A DNA stretch of 64,000 nucleotides from Chaetomium olivaceum (taxonomy: Eukaryota > Ascomycota > Sordariomycetes > Sordariales > Chaetomiaceae): assembly GCA_039881045.1 (NCBI GenBank), contig JAYWVB010000023.1, positions 434,001 through 498,000 of the forward strand, written 5' to 3'. Below are positions 10,408-24,200 of the stretch, piece by piece. The stretch's first letter is position 1. Every line of letters begins with the position of its first letter. The notes under the pieces are model-generated. The model searched no databases. It had not been told where the DNA came from and was given only the letters and a program-made list of their open reading frames with translations. The translations under genes and the position numbers were made by a program.

Positions 10408-13400
10408 GCAAGGTGCTTGCTTCTCTACGCCTTATGAAGACTTATCATCGGCATATTATGGTCAGCGGATAAGGAGGGGCAGTGGTTAGAAGGTCGGGGT
10501 GGTTGACATGGTGTTCTTTTATGCAGCGATCGAAGGGCAGATTCATCATTACATTGCCGTTGCTCACCCTATCCTGTCGGTTTTATCTGAATCAGCTGGT
10601 GCGCTTCCTTCGAAGTCACATCCATCCCGAAGTTTCTAGAGCCCGTCATGCCTAGAGACTCTGTTCATAAGCGCCAACATTTCTCTCCTTTAGAGTAGGG
10701 TACACGGATAGCGGGGGAGAGTTGAGTAATATATTTGACTGGGCATCGCTCATAGTCTGATACTCAACTCAGTTCTCAACATTAAATGCTAGTCGGTTCT
10801 CATCTCCTCAGCTGTTGTTTCACCCTTTTCCCCCCTTCTCATTTCCATTTTTCATCCAACGGTGAAGTACTCAATCGTATCAAAGAATAAACCACACCTC
10901 TTCTAGATGCCAGGACTGAATTGAGACGGCAGAGGCCATTTGATCCCACTTCCTGTCCTATCCCAAGGGCCAGTGTTAACCTCATGCCTACATCATCTTG
11001 GCCGGGGGCGAACGACTACCCGGCAGGTCCCAGTCGGTCATTATCTACCTCGACACTTACTACACACTGCTGGTGGTACTGCGCGACGGGCGTACAGTAC
11101 ATGTGACGTAGCCGGTGTCATCTTCCAGAACGGTTACCTCTACCTCTGCCCTCTTGCAGTCGTGTGCTTGTTGTTCTATGGTGCTGTTGTTTGTTGCAAC
11201 TAACTGTTCTGTTCTGTGCACCGCTTGGTGATGGTCATGGGATGGGAGGCGGGCTTGCTTCACACCGGGGAAGGGGATGGGAGATGCCGGGGCGCTGCCT
11301 ACCTACTACGTACGCTACGGGGCAAACCGGTTCGTGACGGGGTGGTCGTCATCGGTGGTGCAATGAAGGTTCCAGTTACGGGCTACGCGGCCTCCTCGTC
11401 CTCGGTGCTTGTGGTGTGTTATTTGTGTGATGGCTTCTGTGACTTTGGGGTGGCGTGGGGGTTTGGGGGGGTTTTGGAGCTTGGGGGGTGACGATGCGAG
11501 GTGTACATCGTGGTGAGGAGGGTGGGTGTTCTGGTACTTGGTTGGAGTGGATGGTTGCTGTTGGCGGTTATGGTATGATTCCAGCCCTCAGCTTGGCCGG
11601 ATGCGGCGCCAACGCGCTATTTCTGGTGTTGAGGTATGATGCTGTTGGTTTCTGGTTAAAACACGATACGGAATCAGGTTGTCTCCCTGTGATGACTGTG
11701 GCTGGTAGAGTATGGTGTGCCTCGATGGGAGATGCCTGGAAGCAAACCTGAGTAATGGCTGAGCTACATCGCCTCGCCCCTGCTTCTCGTGGTTTCTTGA
11801 ACGTGCTCGCTCGGTGCCGTTCCGGGCTGAGCGAGGCTGGGCATGGGGAAGCTTAAAGTTGGAAGTTGGGGGGTTACACAAATCTGATCGGGGGATCCGT
11901 TTCATCACGGGAGTAACTGTCGTTCCACCGTTTATCGTCAAAAGAAGTGCTGAAGTTCGTCGGCTGAATTTATCGATTTCTTTTTTTCTAACGTTGGAAT
12001 GGTGCATGGTCAGGCGGTTCCGTTTGTGGCGCCGTCAGCGACACACGCTGCAACCAACCAAGCTGTTTGCTTCAGCATCGTGGACGGAACAATGAAAGAA
12101 GCTTTGTCACCACCACACCAGGACCCTGATGTCTCACTTCGTGGTTTGCCCTGAGCCTATTCTCGGACCCAGCTGACACGTTCGGTGATCGCATCCGGGG
12201 CACCCTCCGTGTCGTTTGTCCTTTTTCCGCTCTGGGATTTTAGATTCTTGAGAAGAGTACGAAGGAATTGTCACCTAGGGGAAGTGTACCTTGGCTCGGC
12301 CATGTGGTTACTCTAGGCTTGGAAAGCCCAATTCCACATAACGTTACCGACACCTATCATGGGCACAACAACAAATGTCAGGTGGCCGGCATCCCGGTTG
12401 GTTGCCGGCCAACAATAACTTGGTTGGAAAAAAAATCAAATAAAAAAAAAAAAAAAATCGAATGGATTTTTCTCTCATTTTCATTGCGTGAGAATCCCAC
12501 GTTACAATTACAAGCCTCGATGACGGTGACTCTGGGTATCACATGGGCTCCCCGTGATGGGCTCGGGTTCGGTTGGACGGTCCCGCCTTCCTCTCCGTCC
12601 CGCCCCTTCCCCCAAAACCCCGCGCCCGCCCCAGGATTCAGAGGGTTGCCTCAGTGCTGAGGGTGTGTGGGCCAACCCTTTGGCTGGGCTCGCGGGTGCA
12701 TTGAAAGGCAGGCACACAGGTCATCTGGCCCAGGCCGAGACTGCCAACTCATCAACCCATCGCCAGGTGAGTAATGCCATCTGCGCCGCCGCACCCTCCA
12801 CCATTCTTCACCGCTCTATCGTCGAATCGTCATCGAGCGAGCCACGGAGACGGGACACCGGGCAAGAGGGACCTCGGAAGTGCAAATGCACCAAAATCAG
12901 GGAATCGTATCGCCCAAACCACTAATTGCATTTTCCACCCCGCCGCGTCCGGCCCTTCTATCGTATCATCAACACCAAACTGCCCGCACCGTCATCGCCA
13001 CAGCCCCAATTCGGGTCTTTGCCCCGAGCCCTCTTCCAGGACAGCGACTGAAAGCCACTCACTCATTATGATTCTCGGAGTGACTCCAATCGGGCGACTA
13101 CAAGCAAAGCAAAAGTAATAGGCAACCTTTGCCTCGTGCTGTCCATCTGCCGTCCCGGCACTGAACGAAACAGCACCGACGACTCAACGCCCCAGGTCAT
13201 CAGACACCGGCCACGGCCAGCGGATTGGCGCCCAACCGTCTTTCGGCAGCACCGCACCGCACCGGCAACCGCGCAGCAACCGCGCAGCAGCCGCGCGCGC
13301 GGGATGGATGACCGCGGGGCTTCCGGATTCCAACGTGGCAACGCCTTTGTATACTAGACAACGGGGGTGGGAGGGCTTTGATTCGTAGTTGCAAGCCCCC

Positions 13401-14784
13401 CCGAGCAGCGGCTGCCTGGGTGCATTCTGCATGTCTGCATGGCGCACTTGGGGCTGCTGTTCTCGTTGGCTGTCCGCTGTGTGATTCAGTGGTGAGTGGC
13501 CCCGAGGCGCTGAATCTGATTGTGATTCTGCAAGCCCAGCCCGATCACGCTGGCGCTCGCATGTCAAAAATGAAGGGGAGCTGGGACCTCCCCTCGCTGC
13601 CGGTCCCAGTCAGTCAACCCTACGCGCGTCAACCGTCGTGTCTCCCGGTCTCGGGGGTCTGAGGTTCGTTTCCTGGCAATGAACCCAGCCCGGCGTATCT
13701 CGTGCCCCTTTCTTTGCATGCTGTTGGTTCATACCTGCACACTTTTTGCAGTTGGCCGACCCGGCAGTTCGGCCTGGTGTGTCGCCTGCCTCATCCCTTA
13801 TCCCCTTATCCCCAGTGAGAAGCCCGTGGTGTCTGTCTTCTGACACTTGCGGATGCCAACTGGCATGGTTTGCGTTGCATCCCGAGCCCCGTCACGTCTC
13901 GTAAATTAAAACAGTGCCAAACCCCCGGGTGCTTTCTTGGTTGAAGAGTGTGGGTTGGGCCCGGTGAGGCCTGGCTATTTCGATGCCCGACCTTGAGTAC
14001 CGGCGACAAGCGACGATGTATCTCGAACAAACCCCTTTTCTGAGGCTCTCAGGCCGGCCGGCATCGGATGCGTTGAGACCTGCTCGCTCCAAAACTTTCC
14101 GTTTTAGCTCCACGTCACTCAAGCCGAACGGTTCGAATATGTTAAGAGATCAGCATCGCGGCTGCATCTACATAGGTTGTTGACTTGCATGTCTGCATAT
14201 GCAATGCACTGGATCTCCGAGAACCCAAGTGGGAAGCGCCGCTTTCCCGGTAGTTAGACTGAACCCTTGTTCTGTAGGTGTCCCTGCAATGCATCCATGT
14301 ACGGGGTATGCAGGCCACCGTCCACACCGCAGGCCAGGGAAAGAGGATACCGGGCTTAGTTTGTGATAGGACTTTTGTGAACTAGTGTCAACAAAACAAC
14401 AACGCCGGCGTGGAGGTGTGGGTATTTGCGAGGAAGTACCGTCCTTGTCAGCTTCAAGTAAACATGCAACAGGTAGGGATAGGGGAAAGGGGTCAAGAAC
14501 GGCCCTTGTGTTCCTTTCCCTCTCCGCATGGCCGCTTCTTACCTTTCCATTCAATCTCTACTTCTTGCGGTATCAAGTCAACCCTTTCCAGTTCTTGGCC
14601 CAGCGATACATTATCAAATGCCTGAAATAAAAGCTACCGGGAACGTGGTCCTTGCATTGGGCAGCCTAAAGACCGAGACGAGATCACTGGAACCAGACTA
14701 CCCTCGTCAGCTCCTCGCACCCATAACATCACAACCAGGGCGACCGGAAACAGTAACTCATAGGACCCGTATCGATATACCTAC
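10408..14784. other. 4.4 kb gene-free stretch
   Basis: No open frame here has a recognisable domain, believable introns or a conserved motif. Frames are short and overlap on both strands. The region contains G/T-rich and C/T-rich patches, a 12429-12458 A-rich run, and GC-rich microrepeats near 13250-13300. It presumably holds the 3' ends of flanking transcripts. An unrecognised non-coding RNA or a heavily broken gene cannot be excluded. Confidence 0.45.
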
Positions 14785-17060
14785 TCATTTATCCTCCTTC
14801 TTTGCCGGCCCCAGGCGCCTATACTTCCTCTTATCCCCCCTCCTCATCAACCTCTGATCCCTCGTCCCCTTACCACCCCTCCCAGAACCCATTCCCCCTC
14901 TTGCCAATCACACTCCTCCCGCAAAACGCACTATGGCCCCCGATGTTAGCTACCTTTGACTGTACCCCATCACCACAACAACAAAGATGAGAAGGGGGGG
15001 AAAAGAGGTTTGTGTAAGGAAAAAAACGTACCAACTCTCCATCTGAAACTTCTGCTCCCGACTACACCACCCGCACACCATCCTCGTCGCCCACTCATTC
15101 TCATGCTCCTCACTCGCGTCATGGCACCGATCACAGGGAAACACCTTCGCACAGCACGAAAACCGAAACCAGCGATAGCTGCGCCTGTAATGCGCGCACG
15201 CGCCCCGGGAGGGGAGCGGTTCGCCCGCGCGCAGGCCCAAGCGTTCCTGGCGGCGGCGCGCGGGCCGGTGGTGGGCGGGAGCTGGTGAGGGTTGCCGGGG
15301 GTGTAGGTGAGGAAGCGCACGTCGGGCAGGGCGAAGGTGAAGCGCGCGTGGCATTCGCGGCAGACGTTGGTGGTGGTCTCGCCGCGGACAGAGGTGAAGC
15401 CCGTTGGGCTGGGGGCCGAGCAGCTGGCGCAGGTTGGGGTGAAGGTGCTGGTTGGGGGGGGAGGGGTGGTTAGATTGACTCCTTTTTTTTAAAACAAGAA
15501 AAAAAAAAAGAAAAGATAAAAAGACTTGTGAGAAGAGCGGGGGTAAAGGGGGTTTGTTTACCTTGGGAGAAGGTCGGCTATGGTGCAGCCCGTTGCGTCG
15601 ATGAAGCCGGCGCGGGTCGAGTATTTGTGGATGAGCTCCTGGCGGAAGCGGACGGTAAAAAGGGTTGCGCACTTCTTGCAGCTGCTCGCTTTTTCGAGGT
15701 TGTCTTTTAGCCCGGTTATTTCGTTGATTGTCTTGCAGCGGTCGCATTTGATGCTGAGGTTGAGGAGCGAAACCTGGAGTAGCCCGATGCCATACAGCTC
15801 AATAGAAGGGAACGTCAGTGCTATCCCCCGTTCCGCCGTTTGTGTGGGCAAGCTGGGGCCAGCTGGTTCTGCCTCGATCACAGCCCCTCCATCCTCGTCA
15901 TCTTCGTCATAGGAGTCGTCTTCAGACTCTGAACTTCCGGTGCCATCATCAGCCCATTCCACGGGCCGGGGAATGACATAGACATGGCCCTTCCCGGTCG
16001 CCACAGAGGACGTGTTCGCGGCCTCCTCTGCCTCCTGCACGGCGCTAACGGGCGCCTCAACCACCGGTGCAGCCTCGGTGCGGGCCTTCTGAGCCTCCCT
16101 CGCCAAGCTGTCCATCTTCTGGACTAAGTAACTGAAATGGGTCGTCAAGGGCCACTGCTTCTTCTCGGCGGCCTTCTGTGCGAAGAGCTCCTCGACCGGC
16201 TCGGCGTCCTCAGATTCGACATCGTTTAAGAGAACTCTCAACGGTTGGAGGGGATAAAGAAGCGGGACAATGAGTTGAATAGACTGGACCGGCTGGAGAC
16301 CGGGAGGGAGACTGGCTCTGTCGTCCGGTTCTAGGGCCAAGGTGTAGATGATGCCATCGCTGGACTTTTGGTAACCTGGCGTGGAGCTCATTCGAGCTTC
16401 AAATAGCCTCACATCCTCGGCCCGTCGTGCCTTTGCTTCGGCGATCTGGTCTTTAGAGTACGATTCCTCAGGGATATATGGCCGAGCCACGGGCGGTTTG
16501 GTAACCGTCTGGGCGGGCTGGGCGGCTGGTGCGGAAGCTGGCTTGGAAGCCGGTCCAGCATCAAGATGCCGAGTATCCTTGAATATAGTAAACTTAAACG
16601 TCTCCGCCTTCGGCTCTGACAACAATGATTCCAGCCTCCTATCGAGAGCTTTCGTCAGGGCGAGTAGGGTAGCGCCGCGCTTTTCCTGGACGAGAGCATC
16701 CCAACCCTTCTCAATATTGATGGCAAAGCCCCGAGGAATATCCTTGTTTTTAATCTGTAGTTGGGGTGGCTTCTTTGGGTAGCCCTCGGGGATGCGGAGA
16801 TCGCATTCCAGGTGGTTGAGGTCAAAGGGGAAGTCCGGGTCAGATGGGGCCAAGTGGAAGAAAAGGGAGACCTCTCCATGGCCAAGGTCGGTTTCCTTGG
16901 GTGAATATCGACGTTTGAGTTGTTCGATCTGGTAGCCCCTTGCATCTTTGGTCTCTCGTTCTGGGACCGGTTTCGGCACGACCCGAGACTGTGGGGTCTC
17001 AACGACTGCTTGCCTGCTGGACCGAGGCGTAACACCACCGCGTGGCCGAATGGGTATCAT
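14785..17060 (-). CDS. RWD-like plus CHY-type zinc finger protein (frameshifted)
   Basis: The N-terminal part (about residues 40-180) resembles an RWD/UBC-like fold found ahead of CHY zinc fingers in fungal proteins. An acidic linker follows, then paired-Cys ribbons (CDRC..CKKC and CASC..CREC). The CHY finger itself is CAHYRRSYRWFRFSC..CDRCHD..HENEWATRMVCGWC. The C-terminal end reads LMRRGDKRKYRR. The function of fungal members is poorly known; zinc and protein binding are inferred. Exon 1 is 17060-15562. A 114-nt intron (15561-15448) joins a second exon running to about 15032, and a last exon ends at the TGA at 14785. Two frame changes are needed: one in the GC-rich tract near 15251-15268, and one at an apparent extra base at 14875. 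The last intron's acceptor is unresolved. Length would be about 690 aa. Confidence is high for the family and low for the exact structure. Confidence 0.75.
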
Positions 17061-20000
17061 TTTGGCGGGTGAGGGAATATTTCAGTAGTCGATTAGTCAA
17101 AAACGCGAGTGTAAGCGGGTGTCAGAAAGAGATCAATTCGATGTTGTCAGAGAAGGCGCCGGTAAGAATGATGCCACAAACGAAGGAATCGAAGTGGCAA
17201 TTAAATCGAGTTCCAAGTATCAAGATACCAATTGCCTCCCGCTCCTTCAATCCTCCGTCCCAGCCCTCTTAGAAACTTCAGCACTCTTAAAGTCAACAGG
17301 GACTCGCCGCTGCCGAAAACGCAACACCACAAAGGGAGACGGCGAGGAGTAAGAGAGGCGTGACTCAGAATGACTCAGATTGAACCAGATGCAGGAACGA
17401 GGTTGAAGGTGGGGCAACTGTTGCTTGACAGTTATTGTGTGCACGGACCATACAGGCTCGAAAAGAGATGCTTCCCTTCGCTGCTCGGCTCTTGCCTCTT
17501 GCACCGATGAAATCTCGAACAAACCAACCATTTTCATCTCTTCCATCTGTTCCAATATGAATCAAGTTTCTGAGACAGATATCGGCACTGGAGTTATGTA
17601 TCACGGGCAACCCCCTACAGTTCTTGGAGACTTGACAGGTTGGTGACATTTTGGAGCGTCTCGTCAACTGCTTTTCAGAAAGCAAACAGCTCAAACACCA
17701 AAGGGCATCAGCGCTGATTACCACCAGTCGTCACCTCGTTATCAAGCAGTTACTGGAACATCACTCCAACTCGAGCAACCCCTCGGAGCTGAGGCCTCGG
17801 CTTTGTCAGCTCGTTCCCCGGTTAGTCTCGCTAAAGGAAACGAGCTGCTTGGTACTGCCCAAACCAACAGCACTCATGCAACCAACACGACGCCCCAAAG
17901 TACCAATACACAATAGAAACAGACCATCTCCCAGCCCGCTTGTCCTTCTCGACGCCGCGCGCTTTGACAGTCAAACTTGAGAAGTCAGCTGGCTGCCTGC
18001 CCCTGCATTGGTGGCCCCCATCGGCACTAGTAGAATCCGGGGAAGATTCAGGGGCCGAAGAGTCCGGCTCGAGCCCGTGCTGCCCGGGCTGGGTTTGTTG
18101 CACAGCCGGAACCGAAATGAGGTGCGGGCTTGAGATGGACCTACTTGGTATTCATGCGTGATGAATCTTGAAGCTGAAGATCAGGCTATCTCCACTCCCG
18201 ATATGATCGGCCCGATCGGGTGGTCCGGCCTTGATTGCTCGAGGATGGATTGCATCATGCTTCGGCCCATTGCAACCGATGGAGCCAGAGCATGGGCAGA
18301 GGCATGGTGATGTTGGATGTCCGGGGATGGCTAAAGAAGGACGCCTCGGCCGAACAATCAGCGTCGTGATCCCCGTCCCGGAACTGACTACCTAGTCTGG
18401 ACGAGGATCCTCCTTCTCCAAGCGATTACAAAGAACGGCAACGCCGACAACCCAACGTAAACACCCAGAATTTATAACGCACCAACTCGCAGGGGACATC
18501 CGTTCGTCTCATGGGGCTGACCGGCGTGGGCCATTCCCCAAACATGCTAGCTGGGGTCCATACCTGTGCTTCATCCCAAGCTATCGACGGCAACGCCCTT
18601 CCATGTGGTTTCCAGAAGCCCCAAAAGGTCAAAGAGTGCCGGGTGCTGGTCCTTGTCCAGTGCATGCCTTCCCCAATCCGGAAATCACCGCCTCTGTTGA
18701 CAGATGCCATTGGCTGTTACGGGACGAGCAATGGCCTGGCTCGGGCCTAGCCAAGGGTGAAAGTCCACTATGTGTCAAGTCTTCCTCCGTTTTCAACCAC
18801 CATCAAAAAGACAGCTAATTGTTGGTTAATATCTCTATTATTTTATTTTATTTACCAAAAAGCAGGAATGAACAGAGAGGAAGTGGTTTGTCTGGCCCAC
18901 ATCAATTTCCCGGGAAACCGGTCATGGAGTGCTCGTCCCCACTCATGTTTCACCAATTGCTGCCAGATCCTTCACAGGAGACGACGTCACCACTGTTCCT
19001 CCTTGTTAGGCCATTGCTTCTCAGGTGGAAGAACTTCTAAGGCCATCGTAACAACTGTGGAATACTTCAAGATCTATGATGTAGAGGAGATCTTGAATGC
19101 CACCAGTTCGATCAGGATCCCAAATCGAAGATTGAAAGTTGAGATTTCCCATGCGACGATCTTCGACAAAGAAGCTCTCTGCCATGCTGTACAACATGGC
19201 GATTCAACAACTGAGAGATGCAGATCTTCTTATGATCTTTCCCGCATATAGTCCAATGACATTACACCGCAGAGCCGCAGCAATCAGGCGTCAGATGCCC
19301 ATCGACACACCCCACGCGACCTCAAGCTCTGACGTCGACCACCAAGTGATCTCACCGTTGCATCTTCGGTCGATAGTCGAGGTCGATAGTCGAATCCTTC
19401 CATTTTGCCGATGCTTCTTTCTGATATCACTGTAAAGTTGTATACGCGTATGTATACTTCAGAGTCTGGGGCGAGGGACGAGATGTGTCGAGATACATGC
19501 GATGTGTACATCTGTCCGAGGTGGACGTTGTCCTGTTGTACCAGCTACACATCGTGATCGGCCTTGGGACATTGTTCAGGTTTCCGGTAACCCGTCACTA
19601 GTGGCGACATCACAGATGGAAAATGTCTGTAGAAGAGCTACGGTTGAGGGTGGAATGAGTAGTCGTGGCTACTCGTAGGTACTGATAGCAATGCTCAATA
19701 TTCACCGCCAGAGAGCTACATTTTATGCAAGGGAAGAGGAAAGCAATTCGCAGCTCCAGTCTGTCTTACTCTTAACATTAAACCTAGCTCAGGTCTACGC
19801 GGGCAAATGGAGTCTATACATTCCGCGGTGTAGTTGAAAAGTAAACCACCCAACCTTCAAAACATCAGCCCGTACCCCTCTTCAGAAATCCCTCTGAACC
19901 TGAAAACGTCTTTTGTAATGCTGAGCAATCACGTTCAAAATAGGACCCTCTTCATAGTGGCTTTCTGGACGTACGGCCCTTAGATATTATATTGCCGTTA

Positions 20001-20829
20001 GCCGCACAGCGTACCCAACCCGATACAGGACGTCCTCCCTAGCTCTCTTTTCAGATTCATGCGGGGCGGCATGCTATATCATGATGTTGAGTATGTTTAC
20101 GGTTATATATGTATTTGGCTTTCTGTGAAACTCGTGGGACTTTAGAAGACGGCGACTCAATGTTAGGGGTGGTGGTTGCTTCTGATGTCAATGGGCGTCT
20201 TATAGCGTTTGTGGTGTTCTTTTCCAAGTAGGCAATATGTGTGACTTTGCCCTACCTGGAAACTACAGAAAGAGCTCGATATATAGGTCTGCCGTGCAAT
20301 GTAGAGAGAACAATATCTAGTCTTATGTGGGAAACTCGGTCGATGTGCTCATGCCCCCTGAATTCCGGAACCCCCAAAAGCTCTTCCTAGCTCTCTACAT
20401 ATTAATTTCTTCCTGGTCAATTGATGCAAACTAGTTGGTGACTTTCCCTAATCTTGATTGCTTTATTGATACAGGTTGTGAGTCTCCAACGTTGAAGGGG
20501 ACATAGACTCAGTAACTATATCTCATGAAGAATTGGTTGCTACCACCCCTTCATTAAACAACACATTGTATATACCAACTAATTCTTCAAACTATCAATG
20601 CTGTTCACCATTCAATTCCCTAGCTCACCATAATGTATTTCCGTGCCTCACCGTCTCCTGAATCAGCCTAACCTCTGACGCTCAACACAAACATGAACGT
20701 TTTGCAGCCAAAACCAGCAGGATACTGCAATCGACAAAACAACATACATACAAAGATTACAGGTGATACATGCAATGCACCAAGCCACCAGACTCTCGTC
20801 ATGCTCACAGTCAATGCCTTCAAACGGCA

Positions 20830-20861
20830 AAGTCAAGTCAAGTCAAGTCAAGGCAAGTCAA
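20830..20861 (+). repeat. AAGTC pentanucleotide microsatellite
   Basis: About six imperfect tandem copies of AAGTC, with one GGC variant near the end. A simple sequence repeat in gene-free DNA, with no function implied. Confidence 0.9.
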
Positions 20862-21242
20862 CCTCTCCCGCCCAAAACGCCTCCAATCCAACCACAGTCT
20901 CACGCTGTTTCAGATGGACACCTCGTGATCACGGCCGCGCCACCTCCCGCCGTAGAACCCTCAGCCCGGCCGACCGGCCGTCTTACACAATCAACTACCT
21001 ACAGTACCACCTTCTCAGCAATAGCAATAGTGTTGTTCCAAGTCCGCTGCAGGGTTCTTCGTACGGTTACGGTTACTGTCCTCCTTCCTCGCGTAAAAAC
21101 CCACGAGACATGAGACATACAGGACAGACAGCATGGACGGTAGTAGCAGGTGCACACAACAACACATCTGAGGGGTAACAGCCACCTAACGAAAGAATAA
21201 GACCCGCTGATCGCCTGCCCCAGCGCAACCCCCCGCTGCCCC

Positions 21243-21299
21243 GCCTGTGAGCCTGTGAGCCTGTAAGCTGGCACGGCTAGTGAAGCCTGTGAAGCCTGT
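21243..21299 (+). repeat. Short tandem repeat of GCCTGTGA/A
   Basis: GCCTGTGA/GCCTGTGAGC units recur three times at 21243-21268, then GTGAAGCCT twice at 21280-21299. A simple imperfect repeat. Confidence 0.75.
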
Positions 21300-24200
21300 C
21301 TCTGCCACCCCCCATGACCACAGCCCTAACAGCAGCAACTGGGCCCAGCCGGTAGGGCGACCCGACTGGCCCGATTGACCGGTCGGTCGGGGAGGGGGGG
21401 GTATTGAAAGGGGGGCGTTGTTGAGGGGGTGGGTGGCGACACTGGGCCGCGCTGCGTTGCAACGGGGTGTTGGCCTGGTCGCTAAAAGAAGAGAGGGGAA
21501 TAGATTAAGAACCGCAGTGCACACACCCCTGGGGTTTAAACCTTATTGTCAACGACGGCCTGTGGTAGGTGGGGATGCGAGGGCCGTTCGGCAGTGCGAT
21601 CAAGTGCCGGCCGGCCGGCCGGCTGATTACTGTGTGCATTTGCAGTGCGGTGCAGTTGCAGGAGGATGATGCGTATGTATTCTCTTCGTTTTGTGTGCTG
21701 GCATTGGAAGGTCATGAAGCGGCGCGCAACTCCAAGTTGGGGAAAGGGTGGTGGAAACGGAGGCACCGTCATCGCTGGCGCCTACACTACGCCCGTGGCT
21801 TGACTGGTCCCGCCCGCGGCGTTGCTGTGCGGGCGGTAACGGTGTGATTCCTCATGGTCCAAACGGCGCAAAGCGCATTGATTCGTTTGTCCCAATGTTT
21901 CACGATTTACCAACACGGCCGGGTCACCTCCAGTCGTCCTCGTGGAGGCCGCCTTTGACCGGCCAAGCGGCCTGGCCCAGGCGCACGCAATGCGGATAAG
22001 TCGCAAACACATCCCGCCCACGCCCGCGGCGCTTGATCCGGAGGTGGGGGTTCGGTTGCGCGGGGCGGTTCTGTGTAACTCCGCCGCCGAGAAAGCAAAG
22101 CACCCCACTCACCCCCGCAACACCAATATCCAAACCACCACAGTCCATCCACAGGCCGCAGGCTCCGAGGATCTGACCATTAACGACGGCTCCCTCGGCG
22201 TATCTACCTACCTTCCCACAAGTCCCCGGTGACACACATACGCAGCGCAAGCCAGTAACAGCCACCGCACGAGAGGCACGCTGCGATCGGTCCCGAATTC
22301 GAACGCTGGGTGGTCCGCGGAGGAAGAGGGAAGTGCCGCCGAACGTACTCGGGTTTGAAGGGGCCGAGGGGAGATACTGCCGGCTATCCCGGGACCGGAG
22401 AGAGGCTGCATGTTCGGTTCGTCTACACCGGCGTGTTTGCTGAGAAGGGGTTAGAGTTGGCGGGGTCTGTGTTCATGGCGTTTGCTGGCTATGTGAGGCT
22501 GCCATGGGTTCCGTTTCGAAAGACCCTGTTCGTATGTCTTTTGTTCTGGTGAAGGGGCTCGTGGGGCAGAGGACACCCACAAACCCCACGTTGGAGAACC
22601 TTGCGGGCGTGAATAGTTGCCGATTCCAAGATGGCGAGCTCTCGATAATCGCAGAGGTGTGTAGCCTGATGCCATTGGCGCTGTTTTCGAACCTCGACTA
22701 ATTTCGCGGAACAACCTGAAACCTCCAATCTCGATTCCCTCAAGAGACAGAACCGAGGCCCCTTCACTGTTAATACCAACGCACTGGCAACCTGCCAACA
22801 GACTTTCGTGGCCAGAACGCCAACTGGGAACTTCTGTTTTTGGACATCCATGTTGTCTCGAAAAAGATACAGTCAAAGCGGGTGAAGGTCCCTGCAGTTT
22901 TGGTCCGGAACTTCGCTTCGGTTGCCGAACCGGCCTCGCTGGCTTTAATGGTTGTCAATGCTTTCCGGTCATCAGCAAGGGTTCTTGATCACCTCATCAT
23001 CGCGGGGCACGGCCGGCGTGGGGTGAAGGACAGAGCGTATTGGGAGAGGGATGTGGGTGATGACACGCTGTGATTGGGCCCATCGCGAACCAGTGGTGTT
23101 GCTTGCGAGTGAACCACGGGACAGGCCGAGTCTTGGGCGAACCTCGAGCGCACGCAATGGTTCCACCAACCAGGCTCGACCCCCTTGAGACCCTTGCTTC
23201 CCCGCCTCATCCCCCCCGCGTTCAGGGGTTGGAACGCGGCTGGAGAGTCAGCTGGTGCTCACTTGACCAGCGATCATGGGCTGCGCAGCCGAGGACCGGG
23301 CTGTGATCAATGCATTGAGCGGCTTTATTTCGCGCCCAGAAGGAGAAAAGCAACGGCCAAACGAGGGATCGCGCCGATGTCGCCAACACTGGTTGTGAGT
23401 TCAGCGGCGAGGGTTGGGAACGGACAGATTCGAGGCGACATCCCTGCCTGACTTCCACTTCGTTGAAACGGAACAGGTACGAAGTCGTGTACCATCTCTG
23501 GCTGGGCAGTCTAATTCCGTCTTCGAATCACGTCCCTTGACGAAGACCAGGCCAACGGTCATCAACGAAGATGCTCCCATTACTGGCTCCGTTCTGAAGA
23601 GATGCCAGTCCATCCTTGAACCTCAACGTCGCTCTGTCCCGCGTGTGGAGAATTTGAATCTTTTCATGAATACTGTGTAAAAGAAAAACCCACCAACGAA
23701 GCGCGCTGGCGTCCCGCACAACGGTGCCAACCGCGAATGCGCTCCGATGCGGTCCAAGCGCGGGGCGTCCGGGTCATTTTCGCTGCTGTGCCGGCGTCAG
23801 AAGGGCCTGGGCATCATAAGCCATCCAACAAGGCGGCTCCTTTCACGCGTCTGTCGGCTAAATAGAGAGACGAGGGCTGGGCTGAGAGAACTTCTCAGCC
23901 CATCAGCTGGCCCTCCCCAGTCGCGCCTAGAAGACATTAACCGGGTGATTTAGCCTGGGCGGGGATGAAGGTGGCAAGCCTCATCGGCCTGAAGTGCTCA
24001 CAGTTCATCCTTCGTTTGGGACGGGCTGTGCCTGGAGAACACCAGAGCCAACGAACCAAGTCCGGTACTTGGGAGATGAGGGACGGGATGAAGGAGCGGT
24101 CAAGAGTCTCTCGAAAGACTCATACCTCATATCCCGTCTTGGAACCCCCTCCCCCCCAATCAGCCACCTAACGGGGTAGATGCCAGTGTTGAGGTAAAGT

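Noticed and set aside
14950..15747. 265-codon frame taken as a separate gene
   Set aside because: Only its middle part is real: it is the CHY finger exon of the RWD/CHY gene read in a shifted frame; the rest is intron or wrong frame.
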